DNA of 64,000 nt from Shinella kummerowiae. Its GTDB lineage: Bacteria > Pseudomonadota > Alphaproteobacteria > Rhizobiales > Rhizobiaceae. The stretch is from positions 186,001-250,000 of the forward strand of contig NZ_WUMK01000009.1 in NCBI RefSeq assembly GCF_009827055.1, in the 5' to 3' direction. Positions 52,404 through 60,133 of the stretch are shown here, piece by piece. Position 1 is the first letter of the stretch; the number at the start of each line of letters is the position of its first letter. The notes below the pieces were generated by a model. That model saw only the letters and a program-made list of their open reading frames with translations. It searched no databases and was not told the DNA's origin. Made by a program: the position numbers and the translations under genes.

Positions 52404-53141
52404 TCAGTTCAAAAGTCCGGCGCGAATCGCCTTCACGACCGCCTGGACCCGGTTGACGGCATCAAGCTTGCGCGTCGCCCGGTTGAGATAATGATTGACC
52501 GTATATTCCGACAGACCGAGAATTTCCGACATTTCAACGCTCGTCTTGCCGGCCGATGCCCAGGACAGGCACTCGGTCTCGCGGCGCGAAAGCGTCACGT
52601 TCTGGCGGCGCCCGGCACGCAGATCCACCACCTCAGTGAAGATCTCGTTGGCGAGCGCGTTGAGTTCGGCCATCTCGCGCGGATTGAGCACGTCGCGTGT
52701 GCCGCCGAAGGCGAGCGCGCCGCGCAGACCTGCCGAATTGTGCGCGGGGAAATAGGCCCCGCGCGACAGGCCGTGCCGGTCGAACAGGTTTGCCGCGATC
52801 GCCGCCTTGCCATCCGGCCGGCGGCGGTTCGTGCCGTCGGCGTCATAAGTAAAGGGGTTCGTGCTCTGGCGCAGGCGACTGATGACGGGGCTGCCGAAAA
52901 TCAGACCGGCATCGTCATAGGTTTCAAGCATCTCATCCGGCCAGGACGTCAGAAGGACGTTGGACGAGAAATCGGTCGAGGTTTCGGACGGAATATTGAT
53001 CAGCAGATAGCCATGGAGGCCAAAGCGCTTGGCGATGCCGTTGAGTTTTTCGGCAACGTCTTCCTCCGACCCCAAGGCCGGCGGGGTTGTTCCCCACCGA
53101 TGCTGGAATTGCGCAGACGTCGTATGGAATCGATCCGCCAT
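52404..53141 (-). CDS. LuxR-type regulator with autoinducer-binding-like domain (second of a tandem pair)
   Basis: 245 residues with the same layout as its neighbour: LLINIPSE and LTSWPDEMLETYDD in the N-terminal domain and LSRRETECLSWASAGKTSVE, MSEILGLSEYTVNHYL in the HTH. The HTH parts of the two proteins are about three-quarters identical, the N-terminal halves much less, so an old tandem duplication has kept DNA binding and changed the sensor. The Asp pocket residue again seems lost (LIFGSPVIS). ATG at 53141 has AAGGAAG upstream. Targets are unknown; the pair resembles rhizobial orphan LuxR pairs (VisN/VisR is another such pair but belongs with flagellar genes, absent here). Confidence 0.85.
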   Translation of the reverse strand: MADRFHTTSAQFQHRWGTTPPALGSEEDVAEKLNGIAKRFGLHGYLLINIPSETSTDFSSNVLLTSWPDEMLETYDDAGLIFGSPVISRLRQSTNPFTYDADGTNRRRPDGKAAIAANLFDRHGLSRGAYFPAHNSAGLRGALAFGGTRDVLNPREMAELNALANEIFTEVVDLRAGRRQNVTLSRRETECLSWASAGKTSVEMSEILGLSEYTVNHYLNRATRKLDAVNRVQAVVKAIRAGLLN

Positions 53142-53406
53142 ATCCGTTCTTCCTTCAGCACGCACGCGACCGTGCGGCAAAATAACATGCCGACACAATG
53201 CACTGCTTGCCTCAGGAACCCCCGTATCCCAATGCAAGTATGTTCGATGAACCGCGCCTCAAGACCGCGGAAAGCGACGCAACTCAAGAGCCGGTCGTGA
53301 CGGAAGCTACTGGTGCCCCTTTCCCACGTCCAGCGCGATTTTCTAATTTACCGTAAAATGGGGCAAGAAGACAACCACTCGATCATTTACGTACCTCATT
53401 ATCGAC
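53142..53406. other. Intergenic region between the LuxR-type and IclR-type genes
   Basis: 265 bases, partly AT-rich near 53335-53405, with no supported gene. It must hold the promoter of the LuxR-type gene at 53141 and the 3' region of the IclR-type gene ending at 53407. Confidence 0.4.
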
Positions 53407-54195
53407 TTACCGTTGCGGACCGAGCCTTGCTGCGAGTTCCGCCATGATGGCGCCGGCCGCCTGGCGGACACGCGGCGCCCAGTCGTCAAGCTCTGTTTGT
53501 CCAACACGATAGGCGGGGCCCGTCACGGAAACGCCCGCGACGAGCGAACGTTTGGCATCGAAAACCGGTGCTGCGACACAGCGTATGCCGGGTTCGTGCT
53601 CTTCCCGGTCAAAGGCGATTCCGCTTCGGCGAATCTCCCCCAGTTCGGCGAGGAGCTGGGTTCGCCCGGTGATCGTCTGCGGCGTGAAGCGCCGGAACTC
53701 GGTGACCTTCAAGACCGCCTCCAGGGCCTCGGAATCGAGCACGGAGAGCGCTGCCTTGCCGACGCCCGTGCAATAGGCGGGCGAGGCGTTGCCGACCTGC
53801 GAATTCATGCGCACCGCCTGCCGGCTTTCCACCTTGTCGAGATAGATGATCTCGCGTCCGCGCAGCACGCCGAGATGCACGGTCTCGCCGGTCTCCCTGT
53901 GCAGAACATCGAGAAAGGGGGCTGCGACGGCGCGGAATTCATTGCGCGCCCAACTGGCCGAGGCGAGCTTGAGAAGGCGCAGGCCCGGCACATAGGCGTG
54001 GTCGGGACGCAGTTCCAGAAGGCCTTCCTGCACGAGGTGGGACAGTTGGCGATGCAGCGTGCCGCGCGGCTGGCCGCTGACGGCAAGCACATCGGTGAAG
54101 CGCATGGGCCGGTCGGCGAGCGCCACCGTCTCCAGCACGTCCATCGCCTTGCCGAGCGTGCCGGTGCCCGAACCGCCCTCTTCCGCCGTCGCCAT
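53407..54195 (-). CDS. IclR family transcriptional regulator of the dgo-type operon
   Basis: 262 residues. N-terminal winged HTH (about 12-75: TLGKAMDVLETVALADRPMR, SGQPRGTLHRQLSHLVQEGL) and a C-terminal IclR effector domain (GVLRGREIIYLDKVES, GVGKAALSVLDSEALEAVL, IAFDREEHEPGIRCVAAPVF). It is divergent from the SDR-dgoK-dgoA-lactonase genes and very probably represses them, responding to a sugar acid. The ATG at 54195 was chosen because the domain follows it directly; earlier in-frame starts run into the operator region. Confidence 0.9.
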   Translation of the reverse strand: MATAEEGGSGTGTLGKAMDVLETVALADRPMRFTDVLAVSGQPRGTLHRQLSHLVQEGLLELRPDHAYVPGLRLLKLASASWARNEFRAVAAPFLDVLHRETGETVHLGVLRGREIIYLDKVESRQAVRMNSQVGNASPAYCTGVGKAALSVLDSEALEAVLKVTEFRRFTPQTITGRTQLLAELGEIRRSGIAFDREEHEPGIRCVAAPVFDAKRSLVAGVSVTGPAYRVGQTELDDWAPRVRQAAGAIMAELAARLGPQR

Positions 54196-54216
54196 TGTCG
54201 CAGCCCCGCTGATCCC

Positions 54217-54279
54217 TTGACACTCCGGCACAGTAACGGAATAATTCCGAATAATCAAACTCAGTTCCAAATAATGGAA
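54217..54279. promoter_or_regulatory. Sigma-70-like promoter with paired IclR-type palindromes
   Basis: On the plus strand, TTGACA (54217-54222), 17 bases, AATAAT (54240-54245) is a near-consensus promoter toward the operon at 54299. CGGAATAATTCCG (54237-54249) covers the -10 element, and TTCCAAATAATGGAA (54265-54279) lies 29 bp downstream centre to centre. Both share TTCC/GGAA arms, as IclR-type sites do. Confidence 0.7.
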
Positions 54280-54298
54280 TTTATTCGGGAGAACGGCG

Positions 54299-55060
54299 AT
54301 GACGGGTCGCTATCCGGACCTTGCAGGACAGGGCGTGATCGTCACCGGCGGTGGTTCGGGCATCGGTGCGGCGCTGGTGGCGGGGTTTGCCGCGGCAGGG
54401 GCCTGCGTCGCCTTCCTCGACATTGCGGAGGTGGAGAGCCGCACGCTGGTTTCCGAACTGGACGGCACGGTCGAGCACCTTCCGCTCTATATAAGAACGG
54501 ACCTGCGCGACATCGCGGCATTGCGCATGGCGATCGATACCGCTGCCGTGGCACTCGGTGGCATTCGCGTGCTCGTCAACAATGCGGCACGCGACGACCG
54601 GCACGATCTGGACGCCGTCGAACCCGACGACTGGGACGAGAACCAGACGGTCAACCTGCGCCATCACTTCTTCGCCGCCCAGGCGGTCGCGCCACATATG
54701 CGCAAGGGCGGCGGTGGCGCGATCATCAACTATTCCTCCATCGCCTTTCTGCTCAACATGGGCGAACTTCCCGGTTACGCCGCAGCCAAGGCCGGCATTA
54801 TCGGCCTCACCAAGTCGCTCGCCGGCAGGCTTGGCCCGGACGGGATTCGCGTCAACGCCATCCTGCCCGGCATGGTGCTGACCGAGCGGCAGAAGCGCCT
54901 GTGGATCGACGACGCCACCATAGCCGGCGGCATCGACCGCCAGTGCCTGAAGCGCTCGCTGGTTGCGGAGGACATGGTCGGCCCTACTCTCTTCCTGGCG
55001 TCGGATGCGTCTGCCGCCATCACCGCACAAACGCTCATCGTCGATGGAGGCATGCTCTGA
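54299..55060 (+). CDS. Short-chain dehydrogenase, probable aldose (galactose-type) 1-dehydrogenase
   Basis: 253 residues, classical SDR: TGGGSGIGAA (16-25), VNNAA (about 93-97), catalytic Ser in NYSSIAF and YAAAK (about 160-164), and a C-terminal DGGML. It is first in an operon with dgoK and dgoA. In the De Ley-Doudoroff route, galactose (or arabinose/fucose) is oxidised at C1 to the lactone by such an SDR; this is inferred from context. GGGAGAA precedes the ATG. Its stop overlaps the dgoK start by one base. Confidence 0.88.
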   Translation: MTGRYPDLAGQGVIVTGGGSGIGAALVAGFAAAGACVAFLDIAEVESRTLVSELDGTVEHLPLYIRTDLRDIAALRMAIDTAAVALGGIRVLVNNAARDDRHDLDAVEPDDWDENQTVNLRHHFFAAQAVAPHMRKGGGGAIINYSSIAFLLNMGELPGYAAAKAGIIGLTKSLAGRLGPDGIRVNAILPGMVLTERQKRLWIDDATIAGGIDRQCLKRSLVAEDMVGPTLFLASDASAAITAQTLIVDGGML

Positions 55061-55989
55061 TGACCAACCCCGCCCCCGAACCCGCCTATGTCGCGGTCGA
55101 CTGGGGAACCTCCAGCTTCCGCCTCTGGCTCATCGGCAAGGATGGCAGCATCATCGCCGAACGCCGCAGCGGCGAAGGCATGACCACCGCTGCCCGCACC
55201 GGCTTTGCCGCGGTGCTGGCAAACCACCTTGCCGCCGTGGCCGCGCCCGAAGGCCTGCCCGTGCTGGTCTGCGGCATGGCCGGCGCCAAGCAGGGCTGGG
55301 TCGAGGCGGGCTACATCGACACGCCCGCAGCCCTTGCCGATATCCCGGCCGCCGCCGTGCGCATTCCCGGTGTCGCGGCGGATATCCGCATCCTGCCCGG
55401 CCTTGCCCAGCGCGATGCGGCAGCCCCGGACGTGATGCGCGGCGAGGAAACCCAGCTTCTCGGTGCCGCCGCCACACTCGGCGACGACGATCATCTCGTC
55501 TGCATGCCCGGCACGCACAGCAAATGGGTTCGCCTCTCCGGCGGCAAGGTTCTCGGTTTTTCCACCTTCATGACCGGCGAACTGTTCGAGGCCATCGCGA
55601 AGAACACCATCCTCAGCCATGCCATCGCGGAAGCCGGCGCGATTTCCGGCGAGACACCCGCCTTCCGCGCGGCCGTGGCGCGCATGGTCGCCAACCCGGC
55701 GCTGGCGACGAGCCAGCTGTTTTCCGTGCGGGCCGGTTCGCTGATTGCCGGGCTGTCGCCTGAGGACGCCAAGGCGCGGCTCTCGGGTACGCTGATCGGG
55801 CTGGAAATCGCCGGTGCGCTTTCGCTCGTTGCGGAGGGCACGCCGGTAAGCCTTGTCGTCTCCGGCGCGCTAGGCGCGCTTTACAGCGAGGCACTGGCAG
55901 CCGCCGGCCTCTCCCCTTCCATCATCGACGCCGATACGGCCGTGCGCAACGGTCTTGCCGCAGGCGCCAAGGCGCTCTGGTCCCTCTGA
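55060..55989 (+). CDS. dgoK: 2-dehydro-3-deoxygalactonokinase
   Basis: 309 residues: YVAVDWGTSSFRLWLI near the start (the ATP-binding strand of DgoK), CGMAGAKQGWVEAGYI, CMPGTHSKWVRL and FSTFMTGELFEAI, all typical of the family. It phosphorylates 2-keto-3-deoxygalactonate at C6. ATG overlaps the stop of the SDR gene by one base (TGATG), and dgoA follows after 13 bases. Confidence 0.95.
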   Translation: MTNPAPEPAYVAVDWGTSSFRLWLIGKDGSIIAERRSGEGMTTAARTGFAAVLANHLAAVAAPEGLPVLVCGMAGAKQGWVEAGYIDTPAALADIPAAAVRIPGVAADIRILPGLAQRDAAAPDVMRGEETQLLGAAATLGDDDHLVCMPGTHSKWVRLSGGKVLGFSTFMTGELFEAIAKNTILSHAIAEAGAISGETPAFRAAVARMVANPALATSQLFSVRAGSLIAGLSPEDAKARLSGTLIGLEIAGALSLVAEGTPVSLVVSGALGALYSEALAAAGLSPSIIDADTAVRNGLAAGAKALWSL

Positions 55990-56002
55990 GAAAGCAAACA
56001 CC

Positions 56003-56641
56003 ATGAACCGCATCCCCTTTCCCCCGATGAAATATCCGCTGATCGCCATCCTGCGCGGCCTGAAGCCGAGCGAGACCGAAGGTGTCGTCGGCGCGCTGAT
56101 CGAAACCGGCTTTACCGCCATCGAGATCCCGCTGAACTCGCCGGAACCGTTCAAATCCATCGAGATCGCGGTGAAAATGGCCCCGGACGGCTGCCTGATT
56201 GGCGCCGGCACCGTTCTGACCGTGGAGGACGTCAACCGCCTCGCCGACGTCGGCGGACGGCTGATGGTGAGCCCGAATGTCGAGCCGGACGTCATTTCCA
56301 CCGCCGCCGCCAAGGGCATGGTGACTATGCCCGGCGTCTTCACGCCCACGGAGGCGCTTGCCGCCGCGCGGGCCGGTGCAACAGGCCTCAAATTCTTCCC
56401 GGCCAGCGTGCTCGGCCCCGCCGGCATCCAGGCGATCCGCGCCGTGCTGCCGGCAGAACTGGAGATCGCCGCTGTCGGGGGCGTGTCGGAGAAGAATTTT
56501 GCCGATTACGCCGCCATCGGCCTGCGCAGCTTCGGCCTCGGCTCCAGCCTCTACAAGATGGGCATGGGAGCCAACGAGGTGCGCTTGCGCGCCAAGGCCA
56601 CCATCGAAGCCTATGATGCCGTCTATGGAGCGGGCCGATGA
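56003..56641 (+). CDS. dgoA: 2-dehydro-3-deoxy-6-phosphogalactonate aldolase
   Basis: 212 residues of the KDPG/KDPGal aldolase family: LIAILRGLKPSE, IEIPLNSPEPFKSI (Glu near the active site), GAGTVLTVEDV and TGLKFFPAS with the Schiff-base Lys. It splits KDPGal to pyruvate and glyceraldehyde 3-phosphate. Eda-type KDPG aldolase is similar, but the neighbouring dgoK favours DgoA. The ATG overlap with the lactonase gene is four bases (ATGA). Confidence 0.93.
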   Translation: MNRIPFPPMKYPLIAILRGLKPSETEGVVGALIETGFTAIEIPLNSPEPFKSIEIAVKMAPDGCLIGAGTVLTVEDVNRLADVGGRLMVSPNVEPDVISTAAAKGMVTMPGVFTPTEALAAARAGATGLKFFPASVLGPAGIQAIRAVLPAELEIAAVGGVSEKNFADYAAIGLRSFGLGSSLYKMGMGANEVRLRAKATIEAYDAVYGAGR

Positions 56642-57522
56642 CCGAGACGCATTCCTTCTCCGGCCGCATTCTCAGCGACATCGCCTGCCATCTCGGCGAG
56701 GGGCCGACCTACGATCCGGCGAGCGGAAAGGCCTTCTGGTTCGATATCCGCGGCCAGAAGCTGCATGAGCTGCACCTTTCGAGCATGGCGAAAACCGAGC
56801 ACGACCTGCCCTTCCTCGGCAGCGCGCTCGCCGTCATCGATGCGGAGCGCCAGTTGATCGTCGCCGACCAGGGGCTTTTCATCCGACAGGTCGCCGACGG
56901 CCGGCTGACGCCCTTCGTGAAACTCGAGGACAAGTCGCACAACCGCTCCAATGACGGCCGCGTCCACCCGTCCGGCGCGTTCTGGGCGAGCACGATGGGG
57001 CGCAAGACGGAAAAGCATTCGGGCGCGATCTACCACATCGCGGGCGACCGGGTGACGCTGCTCTACGCCAACATCACCATCCCGAACGCCATCTGCTTTT
57101 CGCCGGATGGCAGCATCGGCTACTTCACCGATACCGACGTCAACCATCTGATGCGGGTCGCGCTCGATCCGAAGACCGGCCTTCCCACCGGGGCGCCGGA
57201 GGTGCTGAGCGATGAGAGCGTCACGTCGGGTGGTGTCGATGGCGCGATCTGCGATGCCGATGGCCTCATCTGGAATGCCCGCTGGGGCTCGAACGCCGTC
57301 GACGTCTACAGACCCGACGGCACGAAGATCACGCGCTACCTGGTGCCGGCCTCGCAGGCGAGCTGCCCGGCCTTCATCGGCGAAAAGGCCGACCGGCTGC
57401 TGGTGACGTCCGCCTGGCAGGACATGGACGCGGCAGGGCGCCTTGCCGACCCGCATGCCGGCCAGACCTTCGAATTGGGTATTTCGGTCAAGGGACGCTT
57501 CGAGCCGAATTTCCGGCTCTAG
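56638..57522 (+). CDS. SMP-30/gluconolactonase family lactonase
   Basis: 294 residues of a six-bladed beta-propeller: CHLGEGPTYDPASGKAFWFD (metal-binding Glu), then NRSNDGRVHPSGAFWASTM, IPNAICFSPDGSIGYFTDTD and ICDADGLIWNARWGS, which give the metal ligands E, N and D. It probably opens the galactonolactone or similar made by the SDR, in the cytosol. Galactonate dehydratase, needed to complete the route, is not in this window. It is the last gene of the operon and is followed by a GCCGGC hairpin. Confidence 0.92.
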   Translation: MTETHSFSGRILSDIACHLGEGPTYDPASGKAFWFDIRGQKLHELHLSSMAKTEHDLPFLGSALAVIDAERQLIVADQGLFIRQVADGRLTPFVKLEDKSHNRSNDGRVHPSGAFWASTMGRKTEKHSGAIYHIAGDRVTLLYANITIPNAICFSPDGSIGYFTDTDVNHLMRVALDPKTGLPTGAPEVLSDESVTSGGVDGAICDADGLIWNARWGSNAVDVYRPDGTKITRYLVPASQASCPAFIGEKADRLLVTSAWQDMDAAGRLADPHAGQTFELGISVKGRFEPNFRL

Positions 57523-57602
57523 ACACCGCTCCAGCCGGCATTTTGCCGGCGGAGTTGCACCAAAAAAGCATAGCGGCAACAAAAAAGAAGGCAATTTTCA
57601 TC

Positions 57603-57627
57603 GGAACCAAAGCCGGGGGTCATCGTT
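57603..57627 (+). promoter_or_regulatory. EcfG/RpoE2-type general stress promoter for the PRC-barrel gene
   Basis: GGAAC (57603-57607), 16 bases, CGTT (57624-57627), exact consensus. It lies 83 bases before the ATG at 57710, giving a leader of about 75 bases. Confidence 0.8.
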
Positions 57628-57709
57628 CCTTGTCCATCAACCGGTGTGGACGGGCACTTCAAAACCTCCGCCGCGCCTTGATACCAACGAGACGAAAGGC
57701 AGGTTTCCA

Positions 57710-58426
57710 ATGACTAACAAGCTTCTTACTTCCGTTGCCGCTGGTGCAATTTTCCTCGGCGCGGCCCTTGCTCCGGCAGCCTATGCGCAGGACACCACGC
57801 AGCCGGCCGCCGGCGAAACCCAGACCATGGACAAGCCGGCCGTGATGCCGGGCGATGACGCGACGGGCACGACGCCTGGCGACACCGCCGCAACCCCGGG
57901 CACGACCCCGACCGAAGATACGGCCCAGACGCCGGCCACGGGCACCGAAAGCCAGGATACGGCTGAGACCCCGGCCATGACGCCGAGCGAAGACACCGCC
58001 CAGGCTCCGGCCGCCGGTGGTGACTACCTGACCGCCCAGTCGGACGAGCAGATCAGCGCCAACACCTATATCGGTCAGTCGGTCTACAACAGCGCCGATG
58101 AAAGCATCGGCAAGATCTCCGACCTGATCATGGAAAAGGATGGCGGCATCACCGCTGCTGTCGTTGGTGTCGGTGGCTTCCTGGGCATCGGTGAAAAGTG
58201 GGTCGCCGTTCCGTTCGAGAAGGTCTCGATCACCCAGACCCCGGATTCGGACGACGTCAAGCTGACGACGACCGAAACTGCCGAAAGCCTGCAGGCTGCG
58301 CCGGAATTCAAGACCAAGTCGCAGCAGGTCGCCGAACGCCAGGCCACGACGCCGGTCGATACTTCGACCACTTCGTCGACGACCGATACGGGCACGGCTC
58401 CGGCCACGACCCAGCCGGCCGAATAA
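57710..58426 (+). CDS. Secreted PRC-barrel domain protein, stress-type
   Basis: 238 residues: signal peptide (LLTSVAAGAIFLGAALAPAA), a Thr/Pro/Asp/Ala-rich region (about 25-105) with imperfect repeats such as PTEDTAQTPATG and PSEDTAQAPAAG, and a PRC-barrel domain (about 115-190: IGQSVYNSADESIGKISDL, GVGGFLGIGEKWVAVPFEKV). The C-terminal tail is again Thr-rich. PRC barrels bind surfaces or RNA-type partners; here it is probably periplasmic. Its EcfG promoter links it to the general stress response, as is known for several rhizobial PRC proteins. Confidence 0.88.
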   Translation: MTNKLLTSVAAGAIFLGAALAPAAYAQDTTQPAAGETQTMDKPAVMPGDDATGTTPGDTAATPGTTPTEDTAQTPATGTESQDTAETPAMTPSEDTAQAPAAGGDYLTAQSDEQISANTYIGQSVYNSADESIGKISDLIMEKDGGITAAVVGVGGFLGIGEKWVAVPFEKVSITQTPDSDDVKLTTTETAESLQAAPEFKTKSQQVAERQATTPVDTSTTSSTTDTGTAPATTQPAE

Positions 58427-58450
58427 ACCGGCGGGCACTCTGACCTCCAG

Positions 58451-58482
58451 CCCGATGGCGTCCCTGCGCCATCGGGTTTTTC
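58451..58482 (+). terminator. Rho-independent terminator after the PRC-barrel gene
   Basis: CCCGATGGCG and CGCCATCGGG form a perfect ten-base stem with a TCCCTG loop, followed by TTTTTCC. Confidence 0.92.
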
Positions 58483-58503
58483 CGTTTTGCAGCCCGAAAA
58501 GCG

Positions 58504-60045
58504 TCAGTACCAGGCGTCGGCCATCGCGGCCTTCCGGCGGTTCATATGATCGCAAAGCGCCTCGTCGATGGCGGCATCCAGCGGGGGCGCTTCGTACTCG
58601 GCAAGCGTCTTTTTCCATTGGCGGTTGGCGCGCGTTGCCATGTCGGTCGAACCGCCCTCCTCGCTCCATTTCTCGAAGGGTTCGTTGTCGGAGAGCGTCG
58701 CATCCCAGAAGGCCGTCTGGTAATTGCGCATCGTGTGGTCGCAGCCGAGGAAATGGCTGCCGGGACCAACCTGCAGGAAGGCATCCATTGCAAGCGTGTT
58801 GTCGTCGACGACGACGCCGGCGAGATAGGAATGCAGCGCGCCGCACAGGTCCGCATCCATCACGAACTTTTCGTAGGACATGGCAAGCAGGCCATCGAGG
58901 AAACCGGCGGAATGCAGGATGAAGTTCGCGCCGCAATGCACGGCCGACAGCATCGACATCAGCCCTTCCTGCATGGCCTGCCCGTCCGGCAGCTTGGAGT
59001 TCGAAAAATTGCCGGCGCAACGCAGCGGCAGCTTGAGGCGGCGGGCGAGCTGGCCGACGACCATGGAGCCGATGGCCGGCTCCGGCGTGCCGAAGGTCGG
59101 CGAGCCGGAGCGCAGCGACATGGAGGAGAGGAAGTTGCCGAAGATGACCGGCGCACCCTTGCGCTCGAGCTGGGTCAGCGCACAGCCGGCGAGCGTTTCG
59201 GCAAAGGACTGCGCGATGGCGCCGGCATTGGTGACCGGGCCCATGGCGCCGCCGAGGATGAAGGGCACGATGACGGCGGCCTGGTTGGCGCGGGCATAGG
59301 CGCGCAGCGACTTCGTCATGGTGCCGTCCCAGACGAGCGGCGAGTTGACGTTGACATTGCCGAGGATGACGCAGTTTTGGTCGACGAAGTCGGCACCGAA
59401 CAGGATGCGCGCCATGTCGATGGAATCCTCGGCGCGCTCCTCCGCCGTGATCGAGCCCATGAAGGGGCGATCGGAATATTTGATATGGCTGTAGACCATG
59501 TCGAGATGGCGCTTGTTCACCGGGATATCGACCGGCTCGCAGATCGTGCCGCCGGAATGGTGCAGCCAAGGGCTCGACTGGGCGAGCTTGATGAAGTTGC
59601 GAAAATCCTCCAGCGTGCCGTAGCGCCGGCCCTTGTCCAGATCCATCACGAAGGGCGAACCATAGGCGGGCGAGAAGACCACCTTGTTGCCGCCGATCTG
59701 CACGTTGTTGGCAGGATTGCGGGCATATTGGGTGAATTCGGCGGGCGCGGAGGAGACGATCTCGCGCAGCATGCCCGGCTCGAAACGGACCAGCACGCCA
59801 TCGACCTTCGCACCGGCGCGCTTCCAGTGCTCGATTGTCGCCGGGTCGTCGCGAAACTCGATGCCGACTTCGGCGAGGATGCGATCCGCCACCCGCTCGA
59901 TCTTCTGCAGGTTCTCTTCCGACAGCACGTCATAGGTCGGGATGCCGCGCACGATATAGGGCACGCCGAGCGGCTTTGCCGTATTGTCCCGTCGGGTGCC
60001 TCTGCTGCGCCGTACCGGCGCCTCGATCGTCGCTGCCTCGGCCAT
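58504..60045 (-). CDS. MttB superfamily (corrinoid-linked) methyltransferase, non-pyrrolysine type
   Basis: 513 residues in the MttB (trimethylamine methyltransferase) superfamily: YDVLSEENLQKIERVADRIL near the start, VFSPAYGSPFVMD, GSPTFGTPEP, and LPDGQAMQEG in the C-terminal half. The frame has no internal amber codon, so it is the non-pyrrolysine branch, whose known members demethylate glycine betaine and related compounds with a corrinoid protein. No corrinoid protein or its activator lies next to it, so it must use partners elsewhere. It is divergent from a LysR gene. ATG at 60045 has GGAGGAATG upstream. Confidence 0.9.
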   Translation of the reverse strand: MAEAATIEAPVRRSRGTRRDNTAKPLGVPYIVRGIPTYDVLSEENLQKIERVADRILAEVGIEFRDDPATIEHWKRAGAKVDGVLVRFEPGMLREIVSSAPAEFTQYARNPANNVQIGGNKVVFSPAYGSPFVMDLDKGRRYGTLEDFRNFIKLAQSSPWLHHSGGTICEPVDIPVNKRHLDMVYSHIKYSDRPFMGSITAEERAEDSIDMARILFGADFVDQNCVILGNVNVNSPLVWDGTMTKSLRAYARANQAAVIVPFILGGAMGPVTNAGAIAQSFAETLAGCALTQLERKGAPVIFGNFLSSMSLRSGSPTFGTPEPAIGSMVVGQLARRLKLPLRCAGNFSNSKLPDGQAMQEGLMSMLSAVHCGANFILHSAGFLDGLLAMSYEKFVMDADLCGALHSYLAGVVVDDNTLAMDAFLQVGPGSHFLGCDHTMRNYQTAFWDATLSDNEPFEKWSEEGGSTDMATRANRQWKKTLAEYEAPPLDAAIDEALCDHMNRRKAAMADAWY

Positions 60046-60133
60046 GCATTCCTCCATAATTTGACAGGAGGCTAGGCGCGAAAAAGCCGGTTGTAACGCT
60101 GGAAAAATCTATTCGACACTATAAGCTGAGTTT

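Noticed and set aside
58504-60045. Pyrrolysine-containing trimethylamine methyltransferase
   Set aside because: The frame is continuous without an in-frame TAG, and no pyl genes are seen.
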